64,000 bases of DNA. Origin: Thunnus maccoyii (Eukaryota > Chordata > Actinopteri > Scombriformes > Scombridae). The position numbers and the translations under genes are program-made. Positions 34,201 through 45,800 of this stretch are shown here, piece by piece. Every line of letters starts with the position of its first letter. The first letter of the stretch is position 1. The DNA is taken from assembly GCF_910596095.1 (NCBI RefSeq), contig NC_056552.1:14303111-14367110 (forward strand), given 5' to 3'. Below the pieces are notes generated by a model. It was not told where the DNA came from. It did not search any database and saw only the letters and a program-made list of their open reading frames with translations.

Positions 34201-36582
34201 TTTTCTAAAGTTAAAAGACAGAGTTACAATAATTCTCATGTTTTTCAGAGTTTGCCTCCTATCAGTCGCTGAAGTTTGAGTCTATTTCGGTGGAGGCCTT
34301 CACCTTTGGTAAAGATCAGTATGTTGTGTTTGCCCAACCGTTTGCTGGAACATGCAGCTTCCTGGAATGGGATCACGTTGAGATGACCTTCAGAACCTAC
34401 GACACCATTGAAAGTGAGTTAAAAAACAAACAAGTAAAGAGCAACATCAATGTAATCGGGGAATCCTGTGTAAATGTTTCCGCCTTATGCAGCAGCAGAA
34501 GCATGATTCAATGTGTAACTGTTAATGGAACCAGTAATGAGATGTAGAGCTTTGAAGTACATTAATTGTGTTGTGTAACTGTGGTTAGGTGGTCCTTAAG
34601 GTATACAAAACAGATGATAGCTCCCTTTCTGTTACTCTAGTATTCATAATTAACTCAGTATCTATCTATGTTTTTTTTCTCTATTTTTGTTCTCTTTCTC
34701 GTTCAGGCACCTCTACTGTGGTCTGCAAGCCCATGGTGATTGACAACCACCTCTTTGTCATTGTGGCCCAGTTGTTTGGCGGCTCCCACATTTACAAACG
34801 TGACACCTCCGCCAACAAGTTCATCAAGATCCAGGACATCGACATCCTGAAGATTCGCAAACCCAATGACATCGAGACCTTCATGGTCGACGGAGAGTCA
34901 TTCTTTGTCATCGCCGACAGCTCTAAGGTTGGCTGCTTATTCCTTGTCCAGTTTTCAAAAGTAATGATTATTGTATTGAAGGGAGCAGTTTTGATGATTA
35001 TTGTTACTCTTAACAACACCCTCAAAGTTGGAACTCCTGCCTCACACATTTGCAACAAAAAATTACTTTAGGGCTGAAAGGATTTTTGGAGTGCTACAGT
35101 ATTATATTATATAGATGTTCTTGTTAGTGTGTCCACCCCTGTGTGCATACTGCTCATCTAATATACTCTTCTCACCATGTCAGCCATGCCTTCCCTCCCC
35201 CTAGTGTCTTTCTCTGTAGCACGTCGTTTTGCGTCTGCTCCTGCTGATTATCCTGGAGTTGCCAAATGATTCGCATATGCTCTCACATATGTTTGGGGAG
35301 ACTCACACAAACACGCATACACACTCATCTTTGGCCTTTTTGAAATTAGCTTGTTCATTTTTTTTGTTTTTGTAGATCACTATTAAGCACTTAGTTACAA
35401 ATCTTTTTGTGAGCTGTAAATTTCCAATAAAATTGACCTGAACTGACATTTGGTTCTTCTTCTAGGCCGGCTCCACAACAGTGTACAAATGGAACGGCAA
35501 TGGGTTCTACTCCCACCAGTCACTCCACCCATGGTTCCGGGACACAGATGTTGAATATTTGGAGATCTCCAGCAAACCCCACCTGATCTTGTCCAGCAGC
35601 TCCCAGAGGCCAGTTGTGTACCAGTGGAACAGGAGCCAGAAACAGTTTGACCGCAGAACTGACATACCAGAGATGGAGGACGTCTTCTCCGTCAAACACT
35701 TTCAGGTTAAAGGTGAGAGGTTTATTTTTGCACAGACTAAAAGGACATTGTGCAAATTCATATCACATTATCAGCTGGTGTAACTGAGTTTGTCCTTGGG
35801 GCAGGATACCACATATTCAGTACATGGACTCTAGATGCCATTTTGCAGGTTTTAATACTAAGAGTGAGATGGTCAGGGGTATGTAATATGATTAACAGTG
35901 GACTTAAGTCTGAGGTCAAAATTTTCTTTGATCTGGTTAATTTATTAATACCATTTTGGCTCACACTCTTAGCTATAATGTATTACACTTTGGCTCTTCA
36001 TTGCTCAGCATGTCATAGATGTTCACTTTGAAGGTATTGGTAGTATGAGGCAATGTCACTGTACTGCTATAAGACCTGCCCATGAATTATCACTGTATAA
36101 TCTCTGAATTTTATTTTTAACACAAACTATAAATAATTTTAGAATTACATAAACTGTTGTTGTAAGAATTTCCAGATTGCCTGAATGCAAGTATTACCTA
36201 AACACCCCTTTGGATCTTTGTCCTTTTCAAAGGTGAACTGTTTATATGCTTGACAAGATTCATCGGGGACTCCAAGGTGATGCGCTGGGATGGTGCCATG
36301 TTCAAAGAGGTCCAGACATTTCCTTCCCGTGGCTCAATGGTGTTCCAGCCCGTCTCCATCGGCAACTGGCAGTATGCCATCTTGGGCAGCGATTATTCAC
36401 TGACGCAGGTCTACCAATGGGACACCAAGAGGGGCCAGTTTGTCCCATCTCAGGAGCTGAATATCCAGTCGCCTCGAGCATTTTCTCTGGTATCTATTGA
36501 CGACCGGGTGTTCCTGCTTGCATCCAGCTTCAAGGGAAAAACTCAGATATATGAGCACCTCATGATAGATCTGAGTAATTAA
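27696..36582 (+). CDS. lgi1: lgi1, leucine-rich glioma-inactivated 1 (complete, 10 exons)
   Basis: Secreted neuronal glycoprotein; in mammals it bridges ADAM22/ADAM23 at synapses and loss causes epilepsy. Coding exons: 27696-27907, 28062-28133, 29761-29832, 30209-30280, 32605-32676, 33785-33954, 34249-34413, 34707-34927, 35466-35712, 36233-36582; 1653 nt, 550 aa plus stop. Residues ~18-32 are a hydrophobic signal peptide. The Cys-rich LRR N-cap ([14 protein letters not shown]) follows, then four 72-nt exons each carrying one LRR, all phase 2. Exon 6 holds the LRR C-cap ([12 protein letters not shown]-glycosylation site NAT). The rest is the seven-blade EAR/EPTP propeller ([22 protein letters not shown]). 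The protein is about 7 residues shorter than human, mostly from a gap before [12 protein letters not shown]. Human LGI1 has 8 exons, its last covering what exons 8-10 encode here, so introns 8 and 9 are extra. The exon 8 donor is GTTGGC, weak but in phase. Whether this is lgi1a or lgi1b cannot be told. Confidence 0.96.
28155..28262. repeat. (CTAT)n then (CATC)n tetranucleotide microsatellites in lgi1 intron 2
   Basis: About twelve CTAT units (28155-28203) are followed after a short break by about twelve CATC units (28209-28262). They differ by one base, as expected if one array arose from the other by substitution. They start about 20 nt after the exon 2 donor. Confidence 0.95.
31435..31623. 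repeat. Rearranged pieces of the 17.7-kb repeat family in lgi1 intron 4
   Basis: 31552-31623 is the reverse complement of the block at 18001-18067 (CTATTT.TTGGCC…CCTCACAGTGAC, roughly three quarters identical by eye). Just left of it, 31435-31500 resembles an earlier part of the same repeat in forward orientation, though more weakly. The two halves therefore face each other, which suggests an inversion or two insertions. Confidence 0.55.
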
Positions 36583-39500
36583 ATCCACCATAAATTTGGG
36601 ACAAACTATATACACTTTCATCCTTTTTTCTGTGATTTTGTTGAACTTTTCAACCCAGTAGAATCCACCAGCAGTTTCCACCTAAGTTTAAATGAAAGGA
36701 AGTTTCAAACAGAAGCTCAAATTATCTAAAAATATGTTTCAAATACAATTCAGTACTTTTGGGTCAGGTTAGGTTGAGGTTAAGTGGTTAAAATTATTTA
36801 ATTGGATGATTATTTAGTTTATTTTGAGAAATCTTGACACTATACACCAGTTTTCATGACACTGAAAATATATTCTATAGTCCCTGATGCCTATGTCTGG
36901 CAACCTGCTGCAATTCATTTTTATAAAAATCTATGAGAATATTGTTTTCTTCCTTTTTGGGAATGCCTTATTCTCCATTTAAAAAACTCAATTCCACTTA
37001 AAGTGCGAACTGACTATCTTTCAGCTTAAAAAAAGCAAAGCATTGTCTGTTATACCACCCTGCAGGCCAACTTGCAGTATTTAGACAGCAGACATACACG
37101 CTTTTGTTATTCAACATACTTTGTTTTTATTTCTCTCGTAGGAATTTGATCGGAAAGATCAAAAATGTGGTAGTGCTAATGATCATACAATAACACATAA
37201 ATATTTTTTGAGAAAAGGGGGCAAAATGTGTTCAGGATGATGAACAGTTTTATATATAAACACTACAGACACATGAGAGTTTTCTTTATTTTTAACAAGG
37301 GATTTCAGGCAAACTCCATGACTTCAATGTCATAACAAGAGACTATTCATGGAGTGTAACCTACTGTGAAGTATATGGATCTTGTACACAAGCCATGAGG
37401 CTGTCTGTGTAGGTTAGTTTAATCTATTATCTACTAAAGCTGTAGATTTTAAAACATTACACCAGGCTTCCTCAGTTCTGATGACTGGTGGTCAGTCGCA
37501 GGCATTCAAATCTCACTTCATCACTCTGTCACATGAGAGTTCTTGACACTTAGTTGATGTCTTGTAGAAGATAGATCGACAAAATGTCTCTTTGGGACAA
37601 TCTCAAAAATGTACGAGAATCCTTTTCAAATTGAAATCCAATAAATGTTTGATGATAACACAACAGCAGCAACATTGTAGTTAGCACTGCCATACAGTAT
37701 GTAGTTTATTACTATATGACAAGATCTTGGAAATAATACGATCTTCCAACAGTTCTGTTGGTGCAGTTTGGCAGCTAGTCAATCTGTGCTCCATCAGTCT
37801 TTTGTAATCACTTTACACTTATGGAAACGACTCTAACATGAAATGAAGAATCCACTCAGCTCTTCTGTCCTGTCTACTCTATGACCATCAGTTAAGCAAG
37901 ACTGTATACATAATGCAGACACTCATAGCGTTGCTTCCCTAATGAAAGACTTGCTGGAAGCGTCCCACTGTGTCACCCAACCCTCTCTCTTTCACTGCAC
38001 TCTTGCCCCTTTTCTCCCTCATTGACAAAACCTTTGTTGTCTTTACTCTGCAAACTAAAAGCCAACCACTGTGCAGCACCTAGTACCTGTGCTTTCACAC
38101 GGTCCTCTTATTCTGACACAAAGGAGACAGAATTCTGATAACAATTAACAACTTCACTGACAACAACTTGCCAAATATAATGTTTACGTTTTTACAATAC
38201 TGTGTAAAGTAATTTATATGATATTGATTTTGTATGTAGAGGGGACCACACTCAATGCTTTATTTTTAATAGATATAGAATTTAGTATAGATGTCAAAAA
38301 AAAAACAAGGATCACCTTAAACGCTGTGTAACATGCTACTTCTGCAAAACAGTATAGGCTTATTGTATTAGTGTTACCTAGCTAGGGAAGGATAGAGGAT
38401 ATTATCTATTCCTTTGTCATCTTGCTTAATGTATTTTATGTACAGTAGTAATAAAAAACTAAAATGCAAACTCAAAGATGCATTTCTTTTATTGCTGTTG
38501 TTGACTCATCTTCATTTCTCAAACAGTAGTTGTCAATTATCATTTAAGGCACTCAAATCAGTGATAGTCTTAATCATTACTGATTGCTTAGGCAGAGGAT
38601 CCTCTTATCTACTGTATCCATTTTGGGTTCAAATGATTTTTCATCTTGAGCTGATATTTATAGTATTTAGTGACACTTTACTTTAGGTCCCCTATTAAGC
38701 ATTTATAAGCAGTATATAAACATTAAATAAATGTTTACACACTATAATGTGTAAAAAGCAGAATATAAAACATGTTAAAGTGTATTTTAATGTTACTATT
38801 TGTCAGCAATTATAACATTTTCTATGAAGACATATTTTCTATTATTACAGCTGTGTTTTACTATATTGACATTCATTACAGTATCCGTTTTTATACACCA
38901 GCCTCCACTTTTGGGTGTCCGCAAAAGGATTTATAGTTGTTGACAAATACATTCATAAACACATATCTGCTTATAACTACATTGTAGTGTGTTATAAACC
39001 ATTTATTAAGTGTTTATATAGCCTGTTGCTTATAAATGCTAAATAGAGGGACTTAAAGTTAAGTGTTAACCAGTGTTTTGCTAATACTGACAATACAGTA
39101 TATTGACTTTGTATGTTAGTGCATTGTGGGCACCCACTGTGGTGGTGGTAAATAGAAAGGGTTTAACTATGACCTTGAATAGTGGAGCCATTAGGGGTAA
39201 AAAAAACAAAAAAAAAAACAACAACCCTCAAATACTTTCAGCCTCTAAACCCATACCAGCTAAGACATAAATATATGACAAATTAGGAAACATGTATCTC
39301 ATAGTAATTATTTTTTCATCCTGTTTATAGCTCACAGTTATTATATGTCATATATATTACATTTACTTTGTTCTAAACTGAAAATAAAGATGTGTGATAG
39401 TCATAAGTTGTAATTTTGACTTACTATACGGTAGGGCATGGTTGTGACATATATATTAGGTCAAAATTAGGAACTATAATCATGGAGTCTACATAAACAT

Positions 39501-39764
39501 ATTTCATCGAGATGTTTTTCAGCCTTCAAACTTGAGTTTTGGTTGGCTAAAACCTCCACTAAGTTACCTCCCTGTGCGATCAATGGGCGTAAACGTTGGG
39601 TAATATTTTGGTTGTCCAGCAGAGTTGCTGCAGGTTCAGTTCTGCCCCCCTGTGGGTAAAGTAACCAACGCATGGGAGTTTGTATGCTGCTGCCAAGGTT
39701 AGTCATTAACCTTGTCTTCCCAGTCACTCAGGGCACCGAAGGCGGACAGTACTGTGTCCAAGGC
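36583..39764 (+). other. lgi1 3' UTR and lgi1-slc35g1 intergenic region
   Basis: There is no coding exon. Candidate poly(A) hexamers on the plus strand are AATAAA at 37640-37645, 38450-38455 and 39383-39388; mammalian LGI1 also has a 3' UTR, but its length here cannot be fixed. A short TIR element occupies about 38669-39072. The last ~200 bases before slc35g1 become more GC-rich and probably hold its promoter. Confidence 0.55.
38669..39072. mobile_element. Short non-autonomous TIR element (about 400 bp)
   Basis: The left end (AGTGACACTTTACTTTAGG, then TCCC, then TTAGCATTTATAAGC-like sequence) is mirrored at the right end (GCTTATAAATGCTAAATAGA…TTAAAGTTAAGTGTTAACC in reverse complement). The arms match over about 60 bases with small gaps. 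The interior is AT-rich and non-coding. This style of element is common near fish genes. The edges are uncertain by a few bases and no clear target duplication was read. Confidence 0.7.
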
Positions 39765-39833
39765 ATGCTGCCGCCCAGCCGACACATCTTACCATGGGCG
39801 ACTGTAACCACTGGACACAAGAGCGGGCTTTAA
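39765..39833 (+). promoter_or_regulatory. uORF overlapping the slc35g1 start
   Basis: An AUG 29 nt upstream of the slc35g1 AUG opens a 22-codon frame in a different phase and stops at 39831-39833, after the main start. It would reduce initiation at slc35g1 unless bypassed. The transcript must start upstream of 39765 for this to matter. Confidence 0.4.
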
Positions 39834-42800
39834 CCGTAACAGACGACATAACAGTAGTGTTTCACAAAGTTGACAGCCATGGCGAGAACAACGCCGACGA
39901 CCTCGACGAGTGTGTCGATGATGAACGGACGGCAGAGAGGATTCACTTGCGAAGTAACCCTCGTCGTGTGTCGAGTGATTGTGAAGAAGATGCCGTGGAG
40001 AAAGAGGAGGCGACGGGAAGCGAAAATTCACCGGAAGGCAGCGAGAAGAAAACGCTTTGCCCGCCGGCGTTTTGCGTCAGAAGCGAGCCCGCATCCCGTG
40101 AAGGTAGAAGAGTGCACGCACTTAGTTAAACGGCATGTAATTAAAGCTGCCTCATCTTCACATCAGTGTCGGTTGTTAATTAACATTGTAATGGAAAGAA
40201 GATGCAAAAGTAAAGTGATAAGCGGCTGGAGAATCAGATTGATGACTTCCTGTTCACGTTATACAACTATGTAACGTCATGTATCAGTAACAATGACGTG
40301 TAGGCTATTAGCCTATAAAGAGGGAAAATACAGTTAAAGTCACTTTAAATTACACATTTTACAAGATTTACACGCATTTCCTGGTTCACATTAGGCCTAC
40401 GTAAACTCAGAATATGCTTTACGTCGCAGTAAATGTGGGTCCCATAGTCTTACTGCAAAAAATGACAGAATTTCTACAGCATCATTATGAAATAACCTGT
40501 CTTTTAGTAAAGATCCTTTATTATTGTCGTATATTTCAGAATACAATATTTGCATTGATTGCGGTTGGCCTTGCCAAGAGTCCATATCTCTTAATTCCTT
40601 TAATTCCAAATAATAGTAAATATTATATCTCCCCCCTTTAATGTTTAAGCCTAACATATCAACAACTCCGTTGTTAGGTGTAGCCTAGGCCTATAGCCTA
40701 CGGTCTGATAAGCCAGCTTAACATTTGCATCACCCTTGGAGAGACTTAATGACTGTGCACTTTTACAGTACCGGGGTTAGGCCTTTATCATCTATAAATA
40801 AGATATGATTTCATTTCGCAACTTTACAAGGAAGTGAGACATGCATTAAATCCCCCTACGTATCAGTATGGCATTATTTCCTTTTGTACCTGGTGTAAAA
40901 TGACAATGAGCAATGCATTGTACTACTGCATGGATCCCCTTTGTAATTAACATGTTAGTGTACGAGTACACTAACTCCAAAAAATTATAATTAAGTTTGT
41001 TTTAAATCTTAGAATTTCAATGTCAATTCTATTTTTAATTTCAATGTATTACCTTAAATGACCTGCTAATAATTAATCCAGAAATTTTGAGTGCAAGCAA
41101 ACTGTAATAAAAACTAACAGAAGTGAGCGTAAGACTGTAATACTAATGTACACTGTAACAATAAATGTCTATTAGGCATTATATATAGTAGAACTAAGAA
41201 AAAAATCACTATACACAAACAAAGCTGATAGCACTTCTCCAATATGACAATTGGAAGATTAGTGGAGGACAGATATTCATGTCTTCTGCCTGGCACAAGG
41301 TTAAAATGACAAATATGGTATATAATATACGGTATAGCAGACAGACACCGCATTGTGGACAAGTACAAAGAAAGATGCCTGGGTCACCTCAGGTTGAAAT
41401 ATAATCCAGGCAAGCATATCAGTTTTATTGTTCCACAGGCAGGGTTTGCAAACACTACACCTCTGTCTTGTGCAGATCTTTTGTTTGTGGTTTTTTGCAG
41501 CTGAATTTTTGCCCAGCCCACATGGAGTTCAGTAACACACTCTTGGTTTCACTGCAACCTACAGTTGCTGTATCAACATGACTTAAATGAAATATGGAAT
41601 ATGGTAAACATGGCACTCCTCCTATAGGGCCCCCTTCTCTCTTTTTCTTCTCTCATGTCTGCCTTTCTTTCCCTCACACTCAATCCTTGTGTTTTTCACT
41701 GTCTGCCTTTGTTTGTTTTGTTTTTTTCCACAGGCTCAGAGAAACCAAAGAAATGTCCAGGTCTCGGTTTGTTCTATGCTTTCCTGTCCACAGTTTTCTT
41801 CTCCATCATTGCCCTATTGGTGAAAACCATCCAGGGAATCCATGCCATAGAGATCAGCGCCATACGCTGCTTCTTCCAGATGCTCTTTATTATGCCGTTA
41901 CTCATCTACCACAAGTAAGCATGATGGAGAAACTCAAACATTTCGATTTCCACAGTTAGACAGTTTAGGTTAAATACCAACACTAAGATTTACACATACT
42001 GTATATGCAATAGTAAGAGCTATAGTTACACTCTCAAACCAACAATTTACATATTGTGAGTACATTAGGTGCATATCCTTGCCAGTAATTTACCTCTCTG
42101 GATTCCTGCATTTGTGCTCATGCCTTACCACCCACTTCATGGACGAGGATTGTGGCTTAACATACACGTTGATAAAAACAAGTTTAAAGCTGGAGTGTGG
42201 GACTTTTACATATAAATGTCCATATAAACGTCTGTTACATTCAAGCCCTTGCGAAACGAGTTCACTTAATGCTGATTAAGCCTATCACCGCCAGATAAAT
42301 TTCTCTGTATTTCACAGTATACAGAGTTTTTTAATCTAGTGTCTGGTGTGACATTACCGCGCTGGTGCACCGGTAGTGATGCGTTTTATGTCAACCAGCA
42401 ATGATTGGTTTCCCCTCAGATTTGCCAGGGAAATTACGTCATGTTCAGCATCCCGACCCATCCTGACAGGTGATCGGCCCTCGGGTATCTTTGTTGGACC
42501 GCAAGGCATACTGGGTATGCATGACTAAAAGCTACTGTAATTTTTGCTGTAGGACTGTTAATATGTCACTTTATTTAGTTTTAATATTTTTTCAGGCAAG
42601 AAAGTAACCATTTAGATTCCCAATATGTGGTCAGTTTGTCCAAATAACCCCTATTTGGAAATTTGCTCGAACGTTTTCACAGCTGTGAGGTATGTAGAGC
42701 CCTTTCATTCAAAACTCCACCCAAACTTCACACCACCTATCCAGTTACCAGACACCCACCACCTATCCAGTCATCCCGCGCTGCCACCCAGTGGACATGG

Positions 42801-45800
42801 CATGCAACCCAGTAGTCAGCGGAGTACGACCCAATGTGATATGGATTCCGGAGGAAAGGCTGCACTGGGAGTGAGCTCCTGATTACATTTCAAACTTGGA
42901 CCCAAAAAAGTGGAACATTTTGCAAATTAACACTCAAAAATCTTCAGAAAGGACTTTATAGAAGAAGGAATAGCATTGATCAGCAAGAACAGAAAAGAAA
43001 ACTTAATTTTTGGATATATTTTTCAAATCAAAACAACTAGCTAGCTGTCAACTGCTAACTGCTAGCTGCTGTTACCAATATTCCATTGGAGATACAGCAC
43101 TAAAGAAGCTAACAGAAGAGTATTTTTTTGAAAACAAGAAGAAAACTTAGAGGATCCTTTCTGGTAATGTAATCCACGCATGCTGGAGCCTCTCTGCACA
43201 CCCTGGACTCAAAAAATACTGTAAAATTAACAAATAAAAATTTGTGGAAACTGATGAAATCTAGAGATGCTGCACTAAGGAAGGCAATTAAAACTAGAAG
43301 AGACACTGACATGCTGATTTATAAAGGTTTAAGGAACAAAGTTATCCAAGAGCTCAGAGAAGCTAAATCTCGTTTTTATCTCAATATTTTGAATGAGGTA
43401 AAAGGCAACGGTAAATTGATCTGGAAAAACATTGATAATCTCACAAGGAGGGACCCAAAATTTTTAGGAGATTTTAAACTCAAAGTACGCCAGGTTTTTG
43501 AGCTGGTAGAAACTAATGAGTTACAAGTAAACAAAATCATCAGCTCCTAAAAAAGCTCCAAAAGTAGAGATGCTTTCTAATTTGACACCATGTTTGTCAA
43601 ATCACATAAAGATATTTTAACTCCCCCTATTGCTCATTTAATTAACTTGTCTTTTAAACACAGCTCCTTTCCTGATGACTGGAAATGTACCATTGTCACG
43701 CCTATTTTTAAATCTAGAGACCGCCTTGAAGCCAGTAACTATAGACCAAGAAATATACCGCCAGTACAATCATTCAGCAAATCATTCCACCGAAACTGCT
43801 ACCTTGCACTTAATAGAGCAAATTAAATCGAGACTTGACAAACAAGGAGCAGTTGGTGCTGTATTTTTAGATCTGTGTAAAGCATTCGACACAGTCAATC
43901 ATGATCTTTTAATATCGAAACTCTCTAAATTAAACTTCTCATCTAGAGCACTGGCATGGATGTCATATTGTCACTGGCGTGGATGTCATTCATTTCTAAT
44001 GAATTTAATAGAATACAGTGGGTTAAAGTTGGTGACACACTGTCCAGTAACATGAAGTGCACAATGGGTGTTCCTCAAGGGTCAGTGTTAGGTCCCCTAT
44101 TATTTATCCTATATATTAATGATGTCCCTCAACAGTGTCATGATGCAGAGCTACAAATGTATGCAGATGACACCGTTGTGTACACACATGCAAAAACAGC
44201 TGAGTTAGCTGCTGCAAAGCTAACAATTGCATTGGAAAGGATCACACATTGGCTTGATCAATCATGTCTGAGTCTAAATGTAAACAAGACAAAGGGTATG
44301 TTTTTCTCTAAGACTATGGTACAACCTCCTAACACTGATATTTTCATCAAAGGTGAAAAAATTGACATAGTTACTGATTTTAAATATCTTGGTGTGACAC
44401 TGGATCCAAATTTGAACTTTAAGAAACATGTTTAAAAAACAGTTAAAACCATTAAGTACAACTAAGCAAATTTTAGACATATTAGAAACTGTCTCTCTTT
44501 GGACGCAGCCAAGATATTTATGCATGCTATGATTCTTTCCCATATATCTTATTGCATCACATGTTGGGGGCAGGCTGGAGAAGCAGCCATAAGACCTCTT
44601 GAGTCCTTATATAAACAAACTTAAAACTCTGGACAAAAAGCCAATGCATTTCCATCACTGTAGGGTACTGGAGAAATACAGTTTACTGAGCTTTGAGAAT
44701 TTTAGATTATCCTCAAATTTGTGTCTAGTTTATAAAATTTTAAATGGTTTGGCCCCTCCTCCACTATGTGACTTTGTGTACACTCGCTCAGTAACTTCTA
44801 TTAGATCCTCCAGAATATCCTCTATACAAGATTGTACCATACCATTTCGTTGCACTGCATTTGGGCAGTCAGCTTTCTCTGTGAAAGCCACAACTCAGTG
44901 GAATGCCCTACCCGATGATATGAAGAACTGTAGTTCAATCAATACATTCAAGGCCAAATGAAAAAATCTACTAGAGACCAATCAGCTGTGTGACCATTGA
45001 GTCTAAACTCCATCTATGGTCTTGATTTAAATTTTACAAGTTCTAATTGACATTTTGGGTGTATGTGATGTGCTGTGTGTAGTTTTGTATTTTGTATTTT
45101 GTATGATGTGTTCTCTGTGTGTTTTTTTTGTTTTGTTTTGTTTTTTTGTATGTTTTTTGTTGGGGACTACAGATGCAGACTAGGTTCAAGCTAACTCTGG
45201 TGCAGTGCATCTTCAATGTTTCAAACTGCACACTGTCTCAATCAATCAATCAATCAATTAGACATTGCACGCCACCTAGTCGACAGCACACACCACTCAA
45301 CCACCCAACCCAGCTGGATAGAGGGGGTTTGAGAAATTACATGGGTGTGGATAGTCTATTAAGTTTGATCAGGGAGATTACCCTGCATGTTGTAGGCAGA
45401 CAACTGTTGTCTTGCATTTATTCTGTGCAGACCATTCTGTGCTTATTTATAAACTGGACACAGACTATGTATAACTGAACCGTCAGTGTTGTAGCTGTTG
45501 TTAATAATGTTGAAGGGTTAGGGTTAATATTAACCCTAGACAGGGGGCGTGTTATCAAGAAAAAAATTAAACTTGCGAATGAAATAACAGAATTTTGAGG
45601 CTTTTTCTATAAATTCTATTTCATGTCAGAAAATGCTTTGATACCCTTTTTTTCAAATTGAGTGACAAAACCATTTTTAAAAAAGTTTTTAATTCCCCAA
45701 TTTTCGTTTGATGACTGGGTAGGTGGTGCGCAGTTTGGGTGGAGTTTTGAATGAAAGGGCTCTCCATAGTATGGAGCCAATCAATCCATCTATGCTTCCA

